Numbered from the stretch's first letter, positions 33,723-42,299 are shown. The stretch is DNA of 64,000 nt from Chamaesiphon sp031376885 (GCA_031376885.1 JANMEL010000135.1:1-64000), one strand, 5' to 3'. Notes: generated by a model from the letters alone, not told the origin. Numbers and translations are program-made.

Positions 33723-33756
33723 CTACTTTAAGTTTATAGCGGCAATGTTGCCAAAA

Positions 33757-33960
33757 TTAGCTTTCAATCTTTTGGGTAGGCATGGAGTTCTTTCCATATA
33801 GTAGTCTAGCTCGATGTTGCGCTCTCAAGTCTTTTTCTATTAATGCGATTACCTCATCTAGTTGTAAATTAGACAAATCTAATAATCGACTAGCTGCTTT
33901 CAAATTGGCGATCGATTTCGATCGAGTTTCAGGATCGGGAATTTTAAATTTGTCGTTCAT
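33757..33960 (-). CDS. Small protein of unknown two-gene module
   Basis: 67 residues from the ATG at 33960 (MNDKFKIPDPETR). It is helical and charged, with LLDLSNLQLDEVIALIEKDLRAQHRARLLYG (given as LLDLSNLQLDEVIALIEKD and LRAQHRARLLYG). It starts two bases after the stop codon of the upstream partner, so the two are surely co-transcribed. No known family is recognised. Position inside a duplicated-end cassette suggests an accessory role, perhaps regulatory or defence-related; this is inference. Confidence 0.6.
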   Translation of the reverse strand: MNDKFKIPDPETRSKSIANLKAASRLLDLSNLQLDEVIALIEKDLRAQHRARLLYGKNSMPTQKIES

Positions 33961-33962
33961 AA

Positions 33963-34301
33963 TTAGTTCCAATTACGTTGAATTTCTTGAAGACTGGCAA
34001 CGCTGGCATCTAATGCAGCTTCAGTTGAATCAATAGATCGATATAATAAATCTAACATATCTCTAGAGGCGATAGGCTGAGATTCAGCAATTCCTATGAG
34101 CAGAGTATGCAGCCTGAAGTATTTCGTTCTTAGTTTCTCCTTGATGTTTTGGAGTTCTTCAAGTTCGGGTAAGCTGTCGCTAGTTTCACCCATCCGCTCA
34201 AACAATCTAAACTCTGTTGAAGTGGTGGCATCGATACACTCAATTATTCTACGTTGGATGACGAAAATATTCGTGATGATGGGATCTGGTAATTTAGCCA
34301 T
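33963..34301 (-). CDS. Small helical protein, first gene of unknown module
   Basis: 112 residues, almost all helical: MAKLPDPIITNIFVIQRRII, a Leu/Glu-rich middle (PELEELQNIKEKLRTKYFRL) and SIDSTEAALDASVASLQEI. It may form a coiled coil. No signal peptide or membrane segment. Family unknown. It is read in the same direction as polA, 86 bp downstream of it, and its stop codon is two bases from the next start. Confidence 0.6.
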   Translation of the reverse strand: MAKLPDPIITNIFVIQRRIIECIDATTSTEFRLFERMGETSDSLPELEELQNIKEKLRTKYFRLHTLLIGIAESQPIASRDMLDLLYRSIDSTEAALDASVASLQEIQRNWN

Positions 34302-34387
34302 TCGCTGCTCGATCTATCTAATTACCACCCAAGTTTAGCAGCTAATCTGCCTTGGCAAATGTTGTTTATGTCTCCCCCTCTCCCCCT

Positions 34388-37288
34388 CTACTTAGCTTCC
34401 ATCCAATTTTTACCGCTGCCGATTTCTGCTACCATTGGGACGCTGAGATCGATCGCGTCTTCCATAGCGGTTTTGATTTTTAGTTGCAGTTCATCCCACT
34501 CTTCTAAGGGAACTTCCAAGACTAGTTCGTCATGAACTTGGAGCAGTAATTTAGCTTGATATGGTTGCAATAATGTGTCTACTTTTATCATTGCTAATTT
34601 GATGATGTCGGCACTGGAACCTTGAATTGGGGCATTTGCCGCAGCGCGAAGATATCCAGCATCTAATTGACCGAGGTTGCCGAGATCGTCTAAATTGACA
34701 TCATCGGGATTGGTGCCTTTTAACCCACGCAGTTTGCCACTTTCAAAGTTGAAATAACGTCTTCTGCCGCAGACTGTCTCGACATATCCTTGGGCGATGG
34801 CTTCGCGTTTGACGCGCTCCAAGTAGTCGAAAATGCCTGGGTATCTGGCATAAAACTTGTCGATGAATATTTTGGCTTCACTGGTTTTTACGTCTGCTTC
34901 TCGGCCAAATTTGGCGGCACCCATGCCGTAGATTACGCCGAAGTTGATGATTTTTCCGAGGCGGCGTTGCTCGCTGGTGATGTTATCATCTTCAAATAAT
35001 AATTTGGCGGTGACGGTGTGGATATCTTGGTTTTGTTTGTAGGCGGCGATTAAGACGGGTTCTTGGCTTAGGTGGGCGAGGATGCGAAGTTCGATTTGGG
35101 AGTAGTCGGCGGCGGCGAGGAGCCAACCTTCGGCGGGGAGAAATGCTTTGCGGATTTGCCGACTAAATTCGGTGCGGATGGGGATATTTTGGAGGTTGGG
35201 GTTGGAGGAGGATAGTCTCCCTGTGCTGGTGACGGCTTGGTTAAAGTCGGTGTGTACTCTGCCAGTTTTGGGGTGGATGAGTGCGGGGAGTGCATCGACG
35301 TAGGTGGATTTGAGTTTGGCGAAGGTGCGATGTTGGAGGATCAGATCTACGATTTGGTGTTTTCCTTGGAGTTTTTCGAGGGTGGTTACGTCGGTGGAGT
35401 AGCCTGTTTTGGTTTGGCGAATGTTTTTGGTGTCTAAGCCGAGTTTCTCGAAGAGGATATGAGCGAGTTGTTTGGGGGAGCCGAGGTTGAAGGTTTCGCC
35501 TGCGAGTGCGTAGGTTTCGGTTTCGATATTTTGGATGTCTGCTTTGAGGATTTCGGAGAGTTGTGCTAGGTATTCGGCATCGATACGGATGCCGCGATCT
35601 TCCATTGCTGCGAGAATGGGTTCGAGGGGTTGCTCGATGTTTTGGAGGAGGGGGAGGAGTTTGGGAGCTGCTGTTAATTCGGCTTTGAGGATATTGTGGA
35701 GACGGTAGGTACCCCAGACATCCATCCCGCAGTATTCGGCGACGCGGGGGATATCGATGCTGGCAATAGTTTTACCTTTGGCTACTAGGTCGCTATAATT
35801 TTGAGGGACGATGCCTAAATAACGGCTGGATAAGTCGGTGAGGTTGTGGCTACTGTCGGGATTTAAGACGTAGCTGGCAAGCATGGTGTCGAAGACGACT
35901 CCTGCGAGGTTGATGCCTTGATTTTTAAATACTAATCGATCGAATTTCCCATTCTGCAATACTTTTGGATATGCGGCACTTTCGAGGATCGATCGCAAGT
36001 TTTCTAGGACTAATTCTAGTTCTAAATTGTCGCCTTGTTCGTGGGCAATCGGGATATATGCCATATCATTTGTGCCTTCTCCCCAACAGCAACCAATCCC
36101 AACTAGTTTGGCATTGCGAGGTTCTAAGTCGGTGGTTTCGGTATCCCAAGCGATGGGATGATTTGGAGCTGTGTGTTGTTTGAGGGTAATAATTAGTACG
36201 GCTAATTTTGCCGCACTATCGATAATCTGGGGTTCGATCGGACATTTCTTGCTGAGTCGATATTTCTCGGTATCTTCGGCACTAAAAAACCACAATGCTT
36301 GGCGATCGTCATCTAGATCTATCGATCCAACCTGCTCATCTTCACTCTCAATTATTGGCTCGACTATTCCGCCAAATGTTGTTTGGAGTTGTTCGATATC
36401 TTTGCTAAATCGATGGAGTTCGAGTGTCTGTAATAATGGCTGTACCTGTTGAAAATCAAACCCAGTTAATCTAGTTTCTTGCAAATCCAAATCTAACGGA
36501 ACATCGGTAATGATTTTCGCTAAGTATTGGGAATGATAAGCATCCTCCTTCCCCGCTACTAGTCGCTTTCCCGTCGCCCCAGGAATATCATCGACAGCCG
36601 CATATACTCGATCGAGATCGTGATATTCTGTCAGCAATTTCACCGCTGTCTTATCCCCAATCCCGCGTACACCAGGGATACTATCGGATTTATCCCCACA
36701 TAAAGCCTTGTAATCAACAATCTGCGCTGGCGTAACTCCCATCTTGTCAATTACGCCCTGCTCGTTCATTTCGAGCGTGCTAGGTTGACCGCTTTTGGCA
36801 TAAACTGAAGATAGATATAAAACACTAATCCGATCGACATCGCTCACCAGTTGAAAGATATCCTTATCTCCCGACAAAATTTTCACCTGATACCCAACTT
36901 TACTCGCAGTTGTCGCCAGAGTTCCCAGAACATCATCCGCCTCAAATCCTGGCGCGGTAATCGTCGGTAAATTTAGGGCAGTTAATAACCCATACAAATT
37001 CTGAATATCGATCGTAAAATCTGCGGGAGTCTCCACCCGATCGGCCTTATAATTGTCATCAGCCTCATGTCTGAATGTTGGTTGACGTAAATCGAACGCG
37101 ATCGCCAACGCATCCGGTTTCTGAGCTTCGATCGTTTCAATCAACGCCTTCACAAACCCAAAACAAATACTAGTCGGAATTCCTCCCGAAGTCTTCAATC
37201 CCCCATCCTTACCCTTGGCATAAGCATAGTACGATCGATAAGCTAAAGAGTGTCCATCGACTAAAATTAATAAGGGCGATTGAGACAT
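34388..37288 (-). CDS. polA: DNA polymerase I
   Basis: 966 residues from MSQSPLLILVDGHSLAYRS. The N-terminal 5'-3' exonuclease shows DGHSLAYRS, GFEADDVLGTLA and LSGDKDIFQLV. The 3'-5' exonuclease motifs are present (AWDTETTDLEP with D and E; NGKFDRLVF; YCGMDVWGTYRL), so proofreading should be active. The polymerase motifs are AADYSQIELRILAHLS and QVHDELVLEVP. It fills repair gaps and removes RNA primers. A longer frame to 37450 only adds translated repeat and tRNA sequence. Its last 90 bp are duplicated at 33627. Confidence 0.96.
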   Translation of the reverse strand: MSQSPLLILVDGHSLAYRSYYAYAKGKDGGLKTSGGIPTSICFGFVKALIETIEAQKPDALAIAFDLRQPTFRHEADDNYKADRVETPADFTIDIQNLYGLLTALNLPTITAPGFEADDVLGTLATTASKVGYQVKILSGDKDIFQLVSDVDRISVLYLSSVYAKSGQPSTLEMNEQGVIDKMGVTPAQIVDYKALCGDKSDSIPGVRGIGDKTAVKLLTEYHDLDRVYAAVDDIPGATGKRLVAGKEDAYHSQYLAKIITDVPLDLDLQETRLTGFDFQQVQPLLQTLELHRFSKDIEQLQTTFGGIVEPIIESEDEQVGSIDLDDDRQALWFFSAEDTEKYRLSKKCPIEPQIIDSAAKLAVLIITLKQHTAPNHPIAWDTETTDLEPRNAKLVGIGCCWGEGTNDMAYIPIAHEQGDNLELELVLENLRSILESAAYPKVLQNGKFDRLVFKNQGINLAGVVFDTMLASYVLNPDSSHNLTDLSSRYLGIVPQNYSDLVAKGKTIASIDIPRVAEYCGMDVWGTYRLHNILKAELTAAPKLLPLLQNIEQPLEPILAAMEDRGIRIDAEYLAQLSEILKADIQNIETETYALAGETFNLGSPKQLAHILFEKLGLDTKNIRQTKTGYSTDVTTLEKLQGKHQIVDLILQHRTFAKLKSTYVDALPALIHPKTGRVHTDFNQAVTSTGRLSSSNPNLQNIPIRTEFSRQIRKAFLPAEGWLLAAADYSQIELRILAHLSQEPVLIAAYKQNQDIHTVTAKLLFEDDNITSEQRRLGKIINFGVIYGMGAAKFGREADVKTSEAKIFIDKFYARYPGIFDYLERVKREAIAQGYVETVCGRRRYFNFESGKLRGLKGTNPDDVNLDDLGNLGQLDAGYLRAAANAPIQGSSADIIKLAMIKVDTLLQPYQAKLLLQVHDELVLEVPLEEWDELQLKIKTAMEDAIDLSVPMVAEIGSGKNWMEAK

Positions 37289-37289
37289 G

Positions 37290-37353
37290 ATGAGGGGTAA
37301 GGGGTGAGGGGTGAGGGGTGAGGGGTGAGGGGTAAGGGGTGAGGGGTGAGGGG
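37290..37353. repeat. Heptameric tandem repeat (GAGGGGT)
   Basis: About eight units of GAGGGGT/TAGGGGT-type heptamers fill the gap just upstream of polA. They are of the same class as those at 2026 and 13348. Confidence 0.8.
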
Positions 37354-37361
37354 AAAAGCCG

Positions 37362-37395
37362 ATATCCCCGACTTCTCTTTTGAAGTCGGGGATAT
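37362..37395. terminator. Hairpin between tRNA-Arg and polA
   Basis: A 14-bp perfect stem (ATATCCCCGACTTC / GAAGTCGGGGATAT) encloses TCTTTT. It follows the tRNA in the minus direction. It may end the tRNA transcript. Its core is shared with 4811 and 25944. Confidence 0.6.
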
Positions 37396-37403
37396 GTTTG
37401 TAT

Positions 37404-37476
37404 GAGTTAGGAGGGGCTCGAACCCCCGACCGTGTACTTAGAAGGTACATGCTCTATCCAACTGAGCTACTAACCC
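37404..37476 (-). tRNA. tRNA-Arg (anticodon TCT)
   Basis: A 73-nt cloverleaf on the minus strand. The acceptor stem is GGGTTAG/CTAACTC with one G-T pair. The D arm is GCTCAGTTGGATAGAGC, the anticodon stem TGTAC/GTACA holds loop CTTCTAA (TCT, reads AGA), and the T arm is CGGGGGTTCGAGCCCCT. CCA is not encoded. Confidence 0.95.
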
Positions 37477-37803
37477 GTAACTAATTTGATTGTATCAGAG
37501 TAAGCAAGAAATATCTATCTGGTTTAAGTCTTGTACTACGAACATAGGTTAAATAGGCGGTGACCAGATTAATACTTGACCTATCGATCCACATTCGCAC
37601 TCAATAATAGCATACTTTGACAGCATTGGCGATGATGTCAAGTGTTAAATCTCTCAAAAGTGGTTAGATCGATCGTATCGTCGCCAATAACTATCCGCTA
37701 TATTACCCTAGATAATCTGGGACATTAAGTATTAAATATTACTAGGCACATACTCGATCGGTATGTAAACTCGAATGTCCCTAATCCTCATCCCTATTTT
37801 CTA
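37477..37803. other. Intergenic region
   Basis: About 330 bp between the tRNA and the next gene. It presumably contains both promoters. I see no gene, repeat array or strong hairpin in it. Confidence 0.5.
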
Positions 37804-38418
37804 ATGTCAATCGTCGAGCAGCAATTGGTAGATATTGAGATCGTAACTATTCCTGGCAAGAAAAGGTCGGACTTGAGACTAAATTATCAAGAACAGACAT
37901 ACCATCTTCATCAAGCTTTTGCTGAATCCAAACTGGCTCAAGCTCAAGCACAATTACAGCAACTGAAACTAGCTCATGGCGATCGATATCTACTAGTTCG
38001 AGAAGTTGGCTACTACTCACTGTGGGAAATCGATGGGCGGAAGCTGATTAATGAGGCTGAAATAGTCATAGAGTTGCAGCGATTGGAAGTGCAGCAAGCT
38101 AGTCTGTGCTTTTTTCAAGAATTATGGTTCCGGTTGGAAGATTTAATCGGTGCCAGACAATTACAGTTGCTAGCAAATGACTTGTTTATGGTAGTTCCAG
38201 CGTTAAAATCTGTCTTAGATATCGATCGATTGTTGAAGTTCGATCCGCTGTCTACCGATCGATTAGCAGCCTGGACAGACAATGATTTTATCATACTCGA
38301 TCGACAACTCGATCGCCTCACCCAACAAAAACTCGGTAAACAATTTGGGAGTGAATTGGTTCTAGATACGATCGAAAGTATCCCAGTGCAACTCAGATCG
38401 CGGATTTTGGTGGATTAA
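37804..38418 (+). CDS. Conserved hypothetical protein
   Basis: 204 residues, soluble. It begins with a beta-rich part (IEIVTIPGKKRSDLRLNYQEQ), then a long helix FAESKLAQAQAQLQQLKLAH, then RYLLVREVGYYSLWEID. The C-terminal half has LSTDRLAAWTDNDFIILDRQ. No catalytic motif is recognised. It resembles a cyanobacteria-specific family, but I cannot name a function. A dispersed repeat follows its stop codon. Confidence 0.75.
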   Translation: MSIVEQQLVDIEIVTIPGKKRSDLRLNYQEQTYHLHQAFAESKLAQAQAQLQQLKLAHGDRYLLVREVGYYSLWEIDGRKLINEAEIVIELQRLEVQQASLCFFQELWFRLEDLIGARQLQLLANDLFMVVPALKSVLDIDRLLKFDPLSTDRLAAWTDNDFIILDRQLDRLTQQKLGKQFGSELVLDTIESIPVQLRSRILVD

Positions 38419-38428
38419 TTGGATACTT

Positions 38429-38518
38429 AGGCTACGCAATGCCAAAGGCAAGGCTACCACCTAAAGGTAGGCTGCACCAACACCAACAGTACAAGTTTTG
38501 GGTTTTGGATTAAAATTC
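38429..38518 (-). repeat. 90-bp dispersed repeat, copy B
   Basis: This is the inverted copy of 5992-6081, 32 kb away, with about five substitutions. It includes the GGTAGGCTGCACCAACACC part; copy A has GCGCC and CGTT there. Confidence 0.8.
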
Positions 38519-38574
38519 ACCACTACCACCCTACCACCCTCCCACCCTCCTACCCTCCCACCCCTCCCCCTAAC

Positions 38575-39540
38575 ATGAAAGAAAATTGGCTCAAAAGCGA
38601 AATAGTTACATACTGGGCGGTGATTTGGTCGATTTTATCCTTGGGATGTTACTTGACATTTAGTGTGGTTGAGCCAGGTGCTGCTCGCCCGTTGTGGTTT
38701 ATTTTGACTACGACAGGATTAGAAGAGATCGGCTTAATTGTGTCGGGATATCTGTGTCTGCGAAATTGGCGCAGCGATCGTATTCCTAGTGGCAGAGGGG
38801 TGTGGTTGTTATTGGCGATCGCTATTTTTGCCTTTTTTGTGGGGAATTTATGGTTTTTTGGGTGGGAAGTGCTGTGGGGATTGAATCCAGCGGCTTCGGC
38901 GGGAAACCCTTGTTTTGTAGTTTTTTATTTGATGTTGATTATCGGTGTGAGGCTGGCAATTCTCGATCGCGATGTGCGGTTAGCACGCCCACAATGGGCG
39001 ATAGTGATGGGTGTGACTACTTTCGGCCTGATCGTCGGCTGCTGGTTGACGACATCATCCGTTAGGGCTACGTCGTTACCACCAATGACCCCAATGGCGA
39101 TCGAGCAACCACAGCTAGCATCCCCTCCAACAGGCGATTTATCACAGATCGCGCCGGAAGTCGTCAAGCAGATTCAATCGCCCCCTGGATGGGTATCAGC
39201 CATCGATCGCGGGATGCAGCCTTTAGTAAAAAGCTTCAATTTATTTTATGTGCTGTGCGATCTAATCTTATTGGTGTTTGCGACGATTTTATTTTTGGGT
39301 TTTTGGGGTGGTCATTTGGGTGCGCCGTGGCGGAAAATCGCTCAAGGGGTATTGTGTTTTTATATTGCCGATACTTGGTTTGCATCTGCGAGCGATCGAG
39401 TGCAAGGATATCAAAGTGGCTCTATCATGGAAGTGTTCTGGATCTTCGGAATCGTACAGTTTGGCATTGCTGCTGCGCTAGAATTTGATAACTCCATTCG
39501 TGCTCGCCGACTAGCTCGCCGACGGACTGTAAATAATTAA
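38575..39540 (+). CDS. Multi-pass membrane protein, unknown
   Basis: 321 residues with about seven or eight hydrophobic helices (WAVIWSILSLGCYLTFSV, LLLAIAIFAFFVGNLWFFG, VVFYLMLIIGVRLAI, WAIVMGVTTFGLIVGCWL, FYVLCDLILLVFATILFLGF and others) and one soluble loop (residues ~165-205, Pro/Ser-rich). The C-terminus is basic (RARRLARRR). No family recognised. The stop codon is two bases from the ATG of the next gene, so the two probably form an operon. Confidence 0.75.
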   Translation: MKENWLKSEIVTYWAVIWSILSLGCYLTFSVVEPGAARPLWFILTTTGLEEIGLIVSGYLCLRNWRSDRIPSGRGVWLLLAIAIFAFFVGNLWFFGWEVLWGLNPAASAGNPCFVVFYLMLIIGVRLAILDRDVRLARPQWAIVMGVTTFGLIVGCWLTTSSVRATSLPPMTPMAIEQPQLASPPTGDLSQIAPEVVKQIQSPPGWVSAIDRGMQPLVKSFNLFYVLCDLILLVFATILFLGFWGGHLGAPWRKIAQGVLCFYIADTWFASASDRVQGYQSGSIMEVFWIFGIVQFGIAAALEFDNSIRARRLARRRTVNN

Positions 39541-39542
39541 AC

Positions 39543-40748
39543 ATGAGTCCTACAAAAATTACTGATGCAGATAAGCTAGAGATTGTGGCTCTCTACCGCG
39601 AAGGTGGGGAAACTGCGGCTTCTTTGGCAAATCGTTTTGGGGTGAGTAATTCCACCGTTAGCCGTCTGCTCAAAAGTATCATTCCTGAAGCTGAGTACGA
39701 TCTCCTAATTCAGCGCAAACGCGGATCCAAACTAGGCGGCGAACGTGAGAGTCTGGAAGTAACCGAAGAATTATCTATCTCAACAGATGACCCAACTACC
39801 GAGGGTGAGATCGAGATTGAGTCACCATGTGTTATACTAGGTATCGACCCTGAGGTCATAACGGAGCCAATGGCACCGCTCGACCCGATTGTTACATTGC
39901 CATCCCCATTGACTATGACTGAAGACTCCAGTACGAATGCTCGTCGTGTGCGCCGTCGTTCTTCAGCAGTGGAAGAAGATATCCCAGAGACATCCATCGA
40001 AATCTCTGTGGATGTAGAGCCGTTTGAGTTGACAGCAGCAGCACTGATGCCCCCGTATGATGAGCTAGATTCGATCGCGCCGACACTATCTCGCACTCCA
40101 GTATTACGAAATATGCCGATTCCGCAGAGCGGAGGCTGCGCCAACGAGCAGAATCGGGATTCTGTCGAGGAGAGTAGTTTTCAACCGCCGATGGTGGTAG
40201 TTGTGGAAAGAGACTCGATCGAAGATCTCGAATCGAGCGACGAGACTGTAGAAGAAGACACAGAACAAGATGTTGAAGCCGTAAATGCTTTAGCAGCAAT
40301 GTTTGGCGAAGAAGTCGCCGATTTGGGTGATGATGAAGACGACTTTGGCGATGACGAAGATCTCACAGAGGAAGAAGCTTCAACCGCTTATAAACCACTA
40401 GATCCAGATCGACTCTTGACTGGAGATAGGTTACATATTCGCGTTACACCACTATCCCAAGCGACTCTTCCCCGCACCTGCTATATTGTCATTGACAAAT
40501 TCGCCGAATTGATCGTGCGCCCACTCAAAGACTTTGCTGATTTAGGTCAAATTCCTGGAGAAGAAATTCAACAGCGAACCCTCCCAATCTTTGACAATCA
40601 TCGAGTAGCCAAGCGATTTTCTAATCAACGTACCCAACGGGTAATCAAAGTACCAGACAGTAAAGTTTTCCACAAAACCTGTCACCATCTACGACTGAAA
40701 GGCATCACCCGTCTATTAGTCGATGGTAATATTTACTCTCTCAATTAA
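39543..40748 (+). CDS. Helix-turn-helix protein with acidic linker
   Basis: 401 residues. The N-terminal ~60 residues form a helix-turn-helix of the transposase/Sigma70-r4-like type (DKLEIVALYREGGETAASLA, RFGVSNSTVSRLLKS). A long acidic, low-complexity middle follows (EEDTEQDVEAVNALAAMF, DEDDFGDDEDLTEEEAS). The C-terminal ~110 residues (LLTGDRLHIRVTPLSQATLP to LRLKGITRLLVDGNIYSLN) are a distinct folded domain. There is no DDE catalytic core, so it is not an intact transposase. It is probably a cyanobacterial DNA-binding protein of unknown role. A 31-bp dispersed repeat lies in the linker. Confidence 0.7.
   Translation: MSPTKITDADKLEIVALYREGGETAASLANRFGVSNSTVSRLLKSIIPEAEYDLLIQRKRGSKLGGERESLEVTEELSISTDDPTTEGEIEIESPCVILGIDPEVITEPMAPLDPIVTLPSPLTMTEDSSTNARRVRRRSSAVEEDIPETSIEISVDVEPFELTAAALMPPYDELDSIAPTLSRTPVLRNMPIPQSGGCANEQNRDSVEESSFQPPMVVVVERDSIEDLESSDETVEEDTEQDVEAVNALAAMFGEEVADLGDDEDDFGDDEDLTEEEASTAYKPLDPDRLLTGDRLHIRVTPLSQATLPRTCYIVIDKFAELIVRPLKDFADLGQIPGEEIQQRTLPIFDNHRVAKRFSNQRTQRVIKVPDSKVFHKTCHHLRLKGITRLLVDGNIYSLN
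40117..40147 (+). repeat. 31-bp double-hairpin repeat within coding sequence
   Basis: CGATTCCGC-aga-GCGGAG followed by GCTGCGCCAACGA. It encodes PIPQSGGCANE in the disordered linker of the helix-turn-helix protein, so insertion there was tolerated. GAATCGG after it mirrors the CCGATTC at its start. Confidence 0.7.
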
Positions 40749-40910
40749 AGGAGGGGATAGGGGGTTTATACTTTGTTTAAAAGCATTCCTGACAAGTTAA
40801 GGTTTTCGCTCGAACGTCAAGTATTACATATGGTGAATCGGTGAAATGATAAGCTAAATGTGGCGATCGATTTTTCTGATTCGATCGGAGTACAAAAGTT
40901 CTCGAAGCTG

Positions 40911-41337
40911 GTTGAGTCGAGGGGGACTATTATATCCAGCCCCTCTCATTTAGATCCGTACGTGCCCGTTTCCGTGCATACGGCTCCCGATGTTCTCTAG
41001 CTTGCGCTATTGCTCATGTGAGGTTCAGATTGGCAGGCTTCGTATATTTCAACTACTTTACCTCTGCTGTTCATATGGATGTAATCATGGCAAAATTCAT
41101 GTATTGCAACAAGATTTTTCTTTTCCCAATTACTGTGATTGCCATCTACATGGTGTAAATGTATCCTTTCCTCGCCTACGAATTTAAGTTCGCAAGCTTT
41201 ACATGAATGGCTTTGCTTTTTGATAGCTTTAGAGGTCTGTCCGTGATAGAGTTTGGTTTTACGCTCGCTCCAGTAACTCATATCGCCATCATAGGGAGAT
41301 TTATTCCCCTTTACTTTGACGTGTTTGAATTCGGAGT
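40911..41337 (-). mobile_element. 5'-truncated group II intron
   Basis: On the minus strand the end of an intron-encoded protein is followed by a domain-V-like hairpin (GAGCCGTATGCACGGAAACG with CGTACGGATC, 40950-40985) and a domain-VI-like hairpin (GAGGGGCTGGATATAATAG with CCCCCTC), ending near 40911. Reverse transcriptase domains and the 5' ribozyme domains are missing. The truncation edge near 41337 coincides with the start of the direct repeat that flanks the PIN toxin module. Confidence 0.75.
40997..41337 (-). pseudogene. C-terminal HNH part of group II intron-encoded protein
   Basis: The open stretch reads EFKHVKVKGNKSPYDGDMSY, then WSERKTKLYHGQTSKAIKKQ, CKACELKFVGEERIHLHHVD, GNHSNWEKKNLVAIHEFCHD and ends SNSAS. 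The paired cysteines and HHVDGN/HEFCHDYIH are the HNH endonuclease domain of group II intron maturases. The in-frame methionine at 41281 is not a real start; homology continues upstream to about 41337. It is a fragment with no reverse transcriptase. Confidence 0.8.
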
Positions 41338-41397
41338 ATCGATTTTAATCGCGATCGAGTTATATGTTAATTAAATCGAATCCGCGCTCTCGATCGA
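41338..41397 (+). repeat. Direct repeat, left copy, PIN toxin module
   Basis: ATCGATTTTAATCGCGATCG...AATCCGCGCTCTCGATCGAA. It matches 42160-42207 apart from one substitution and a 12-nt insertion (TATGTTAATTAA region). The two copies bracket the toxin-antitoxin pair. Confidence 0.8.
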
Positions 41398-41489
41398 AAT
41401 CTGCTGGTCAAGCTCTTGCTGCGAACGTCCTCCGTATCGGATACGCTATGATAAAAAGATAAATCATTCTCCACTCTGGAGCAGTGACC

Positions 41490-41738
41490 ATGACCCCACA
41501 GCTACAGCAAGTCTATCAAGATCTGAATCATCTCAGCCCGATCGAGCGTTGGCAGATTCTTGAGCACCTAATCGGTCAGTTCAGAACCAACCTGGGCATC
41601 AATGACACCCTGCCCCTTACACCTAATCTTTCTGCCCAAGAAATTCTCGCTACCACCCAAGGCAGTTGGGGAAAGCATAGCCTCGAAGAAATCGATGCCC
41701 AACTTGCCCACCAACGACAACTAGATTGGGGCGAGTAA
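41490..41738 (+). CDS. Antitoxin-like protein of a PIN-domain pair
   Basis: 82 residues from the ATG at 41490 (MTPQLQQVYQDLNHLSPIERW). Helical, with LSPIERWQILEHLIGQFRTN and a C-terminal EEIDAQLAHQRQLDWGE that likely wraps the toxin. No clear DNA-binding fold is seen, but the position 7 bp before a PIN gene and the size fit an antitoxin. The DNA-binding role is inference. Confidence 0.7.
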   Translation: MTPQLQQVYQDLNHLSPIERWQILEHLIGQFRTNLGINDTLPLTPNLSAQEILATTQGSWGKHSLEEIDAQLAHQRQLDWGE

Positions 41739-41745
41739 GTCAGCA

Positions 41746-42120
41746 ATGCGATATCTCTTTGACAGCAATATTCTGATTTATCACCTCAATGGACAATTGA
41801 ATCAACGCGGTACCGATCTTTTAGCCGCAGGATTGGCGGGTGAAGGGGCGTATTCGATCATCTCCAAAATCGAACTGCTAGGATTTCAGCAGTCCCCTTC
41901 GGCAGAGCATCAAGCAAGACTTTTGCTCTCTTCTCTTCAGGAACTCGAACTAACTGCAACGATCGCGGAACAAACCATTCAAATTAGAAAAATACACAAG
42001 ATCAAGTTACCTGATGCTGTAATTGGAGCAACCGCAATCGTTCACCAGTTAACGATTGTTACCCGAAATACCAGCGATTTCAGTTCGATCGTTGGGCTAA
42101 ATTGCATTAATCCATTTTGA
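41746..42120 (+). CDS. PIN-domain toxin (VapC-like)
   Basis: 124 residues. The PIN acidic residues are visible: MRYLFDSNILIYHLNG (D6), SIISKIELLGF (E), KLPDAVIGATA (D) and RNTSDFSSI (D). VapC-type toxins are RNases, often cutting tRNA or rRNA, and are held inactive by the antitoxin encoded just upstream. The gene appears complete. Both genes lie between imperfect ~50-60-bp direct repeats. Confidence 0.88.
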   Translation: MRYLFDSNILIYHLNGQLNQRGTDLLAAGLAGEGAYSIISKIELLGFQQSPSAEHQARLLLSSLQELELTATIAEQTIQIRKIHKIKLPDAVIGATAIVHQLTIVTRNTSDFSSIVGLNCINPF

Positions 42121-42159
42121 TGCCAATCCAGAGCGATCGAATCGACGAAATATCAACCG

Positions 42160-42207
42160 ATCGATTTTAATCACGATCGAGTTAATCGAATCCGCGCTCT
42201 CGATCGA
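42160..42207 (+). repeat. Direct repeat, right copy, PIN toxin module
   Basis: ATCGATTTTAATCACGATCG then AGTTAATCGAATCCGCGCTC and TCGATCGAA. See 41338-41397. This copy lacks the 12-nt insertion and so may be the original. Confidence 0.8.
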
Positions 42208-42282
42208 ACGAATTGCGATCGGCTAAACAGGTAAATCGATCGAGTGAATGCGCCGAAGTTGTTGTTCTGATTGGGCTTGAGT

Positions 42283-42299
42283 GGTGGGCGATGCCCACC
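42283..42299. repeat. GGTGGGCGATGCCCACC hairpin repeat
   Basis: A near-perfect short palindrome (GGTGGGC/GCCCACC) of the type widespread in cyanobacterial intergenic DNA. A longer relative is at 49938. Confidence 0.6.

Noticed and set aside
33757..34301. Assignment of the small gene pair as a known toxin-antitoxin family
   Set aside because: No PIN, RelE, HigB, ribbon-helix-helix or similar motif could be seen; only the context suggests it.
39543..40748. Intact transposase, suggested by the N-terminal helix-turn-helix
   Set aside because: No DDE/DEDD catalytic core or inverted ends are visible; the C-terminal domain is different.
40997..41281. Free-standing HNH gene starting at 41281
   Set aside because: Homology to intron-encoded proteins continues upstream of the methionine, and domain-V/VI-like hairpins follow, so it is a group II intron fragment.
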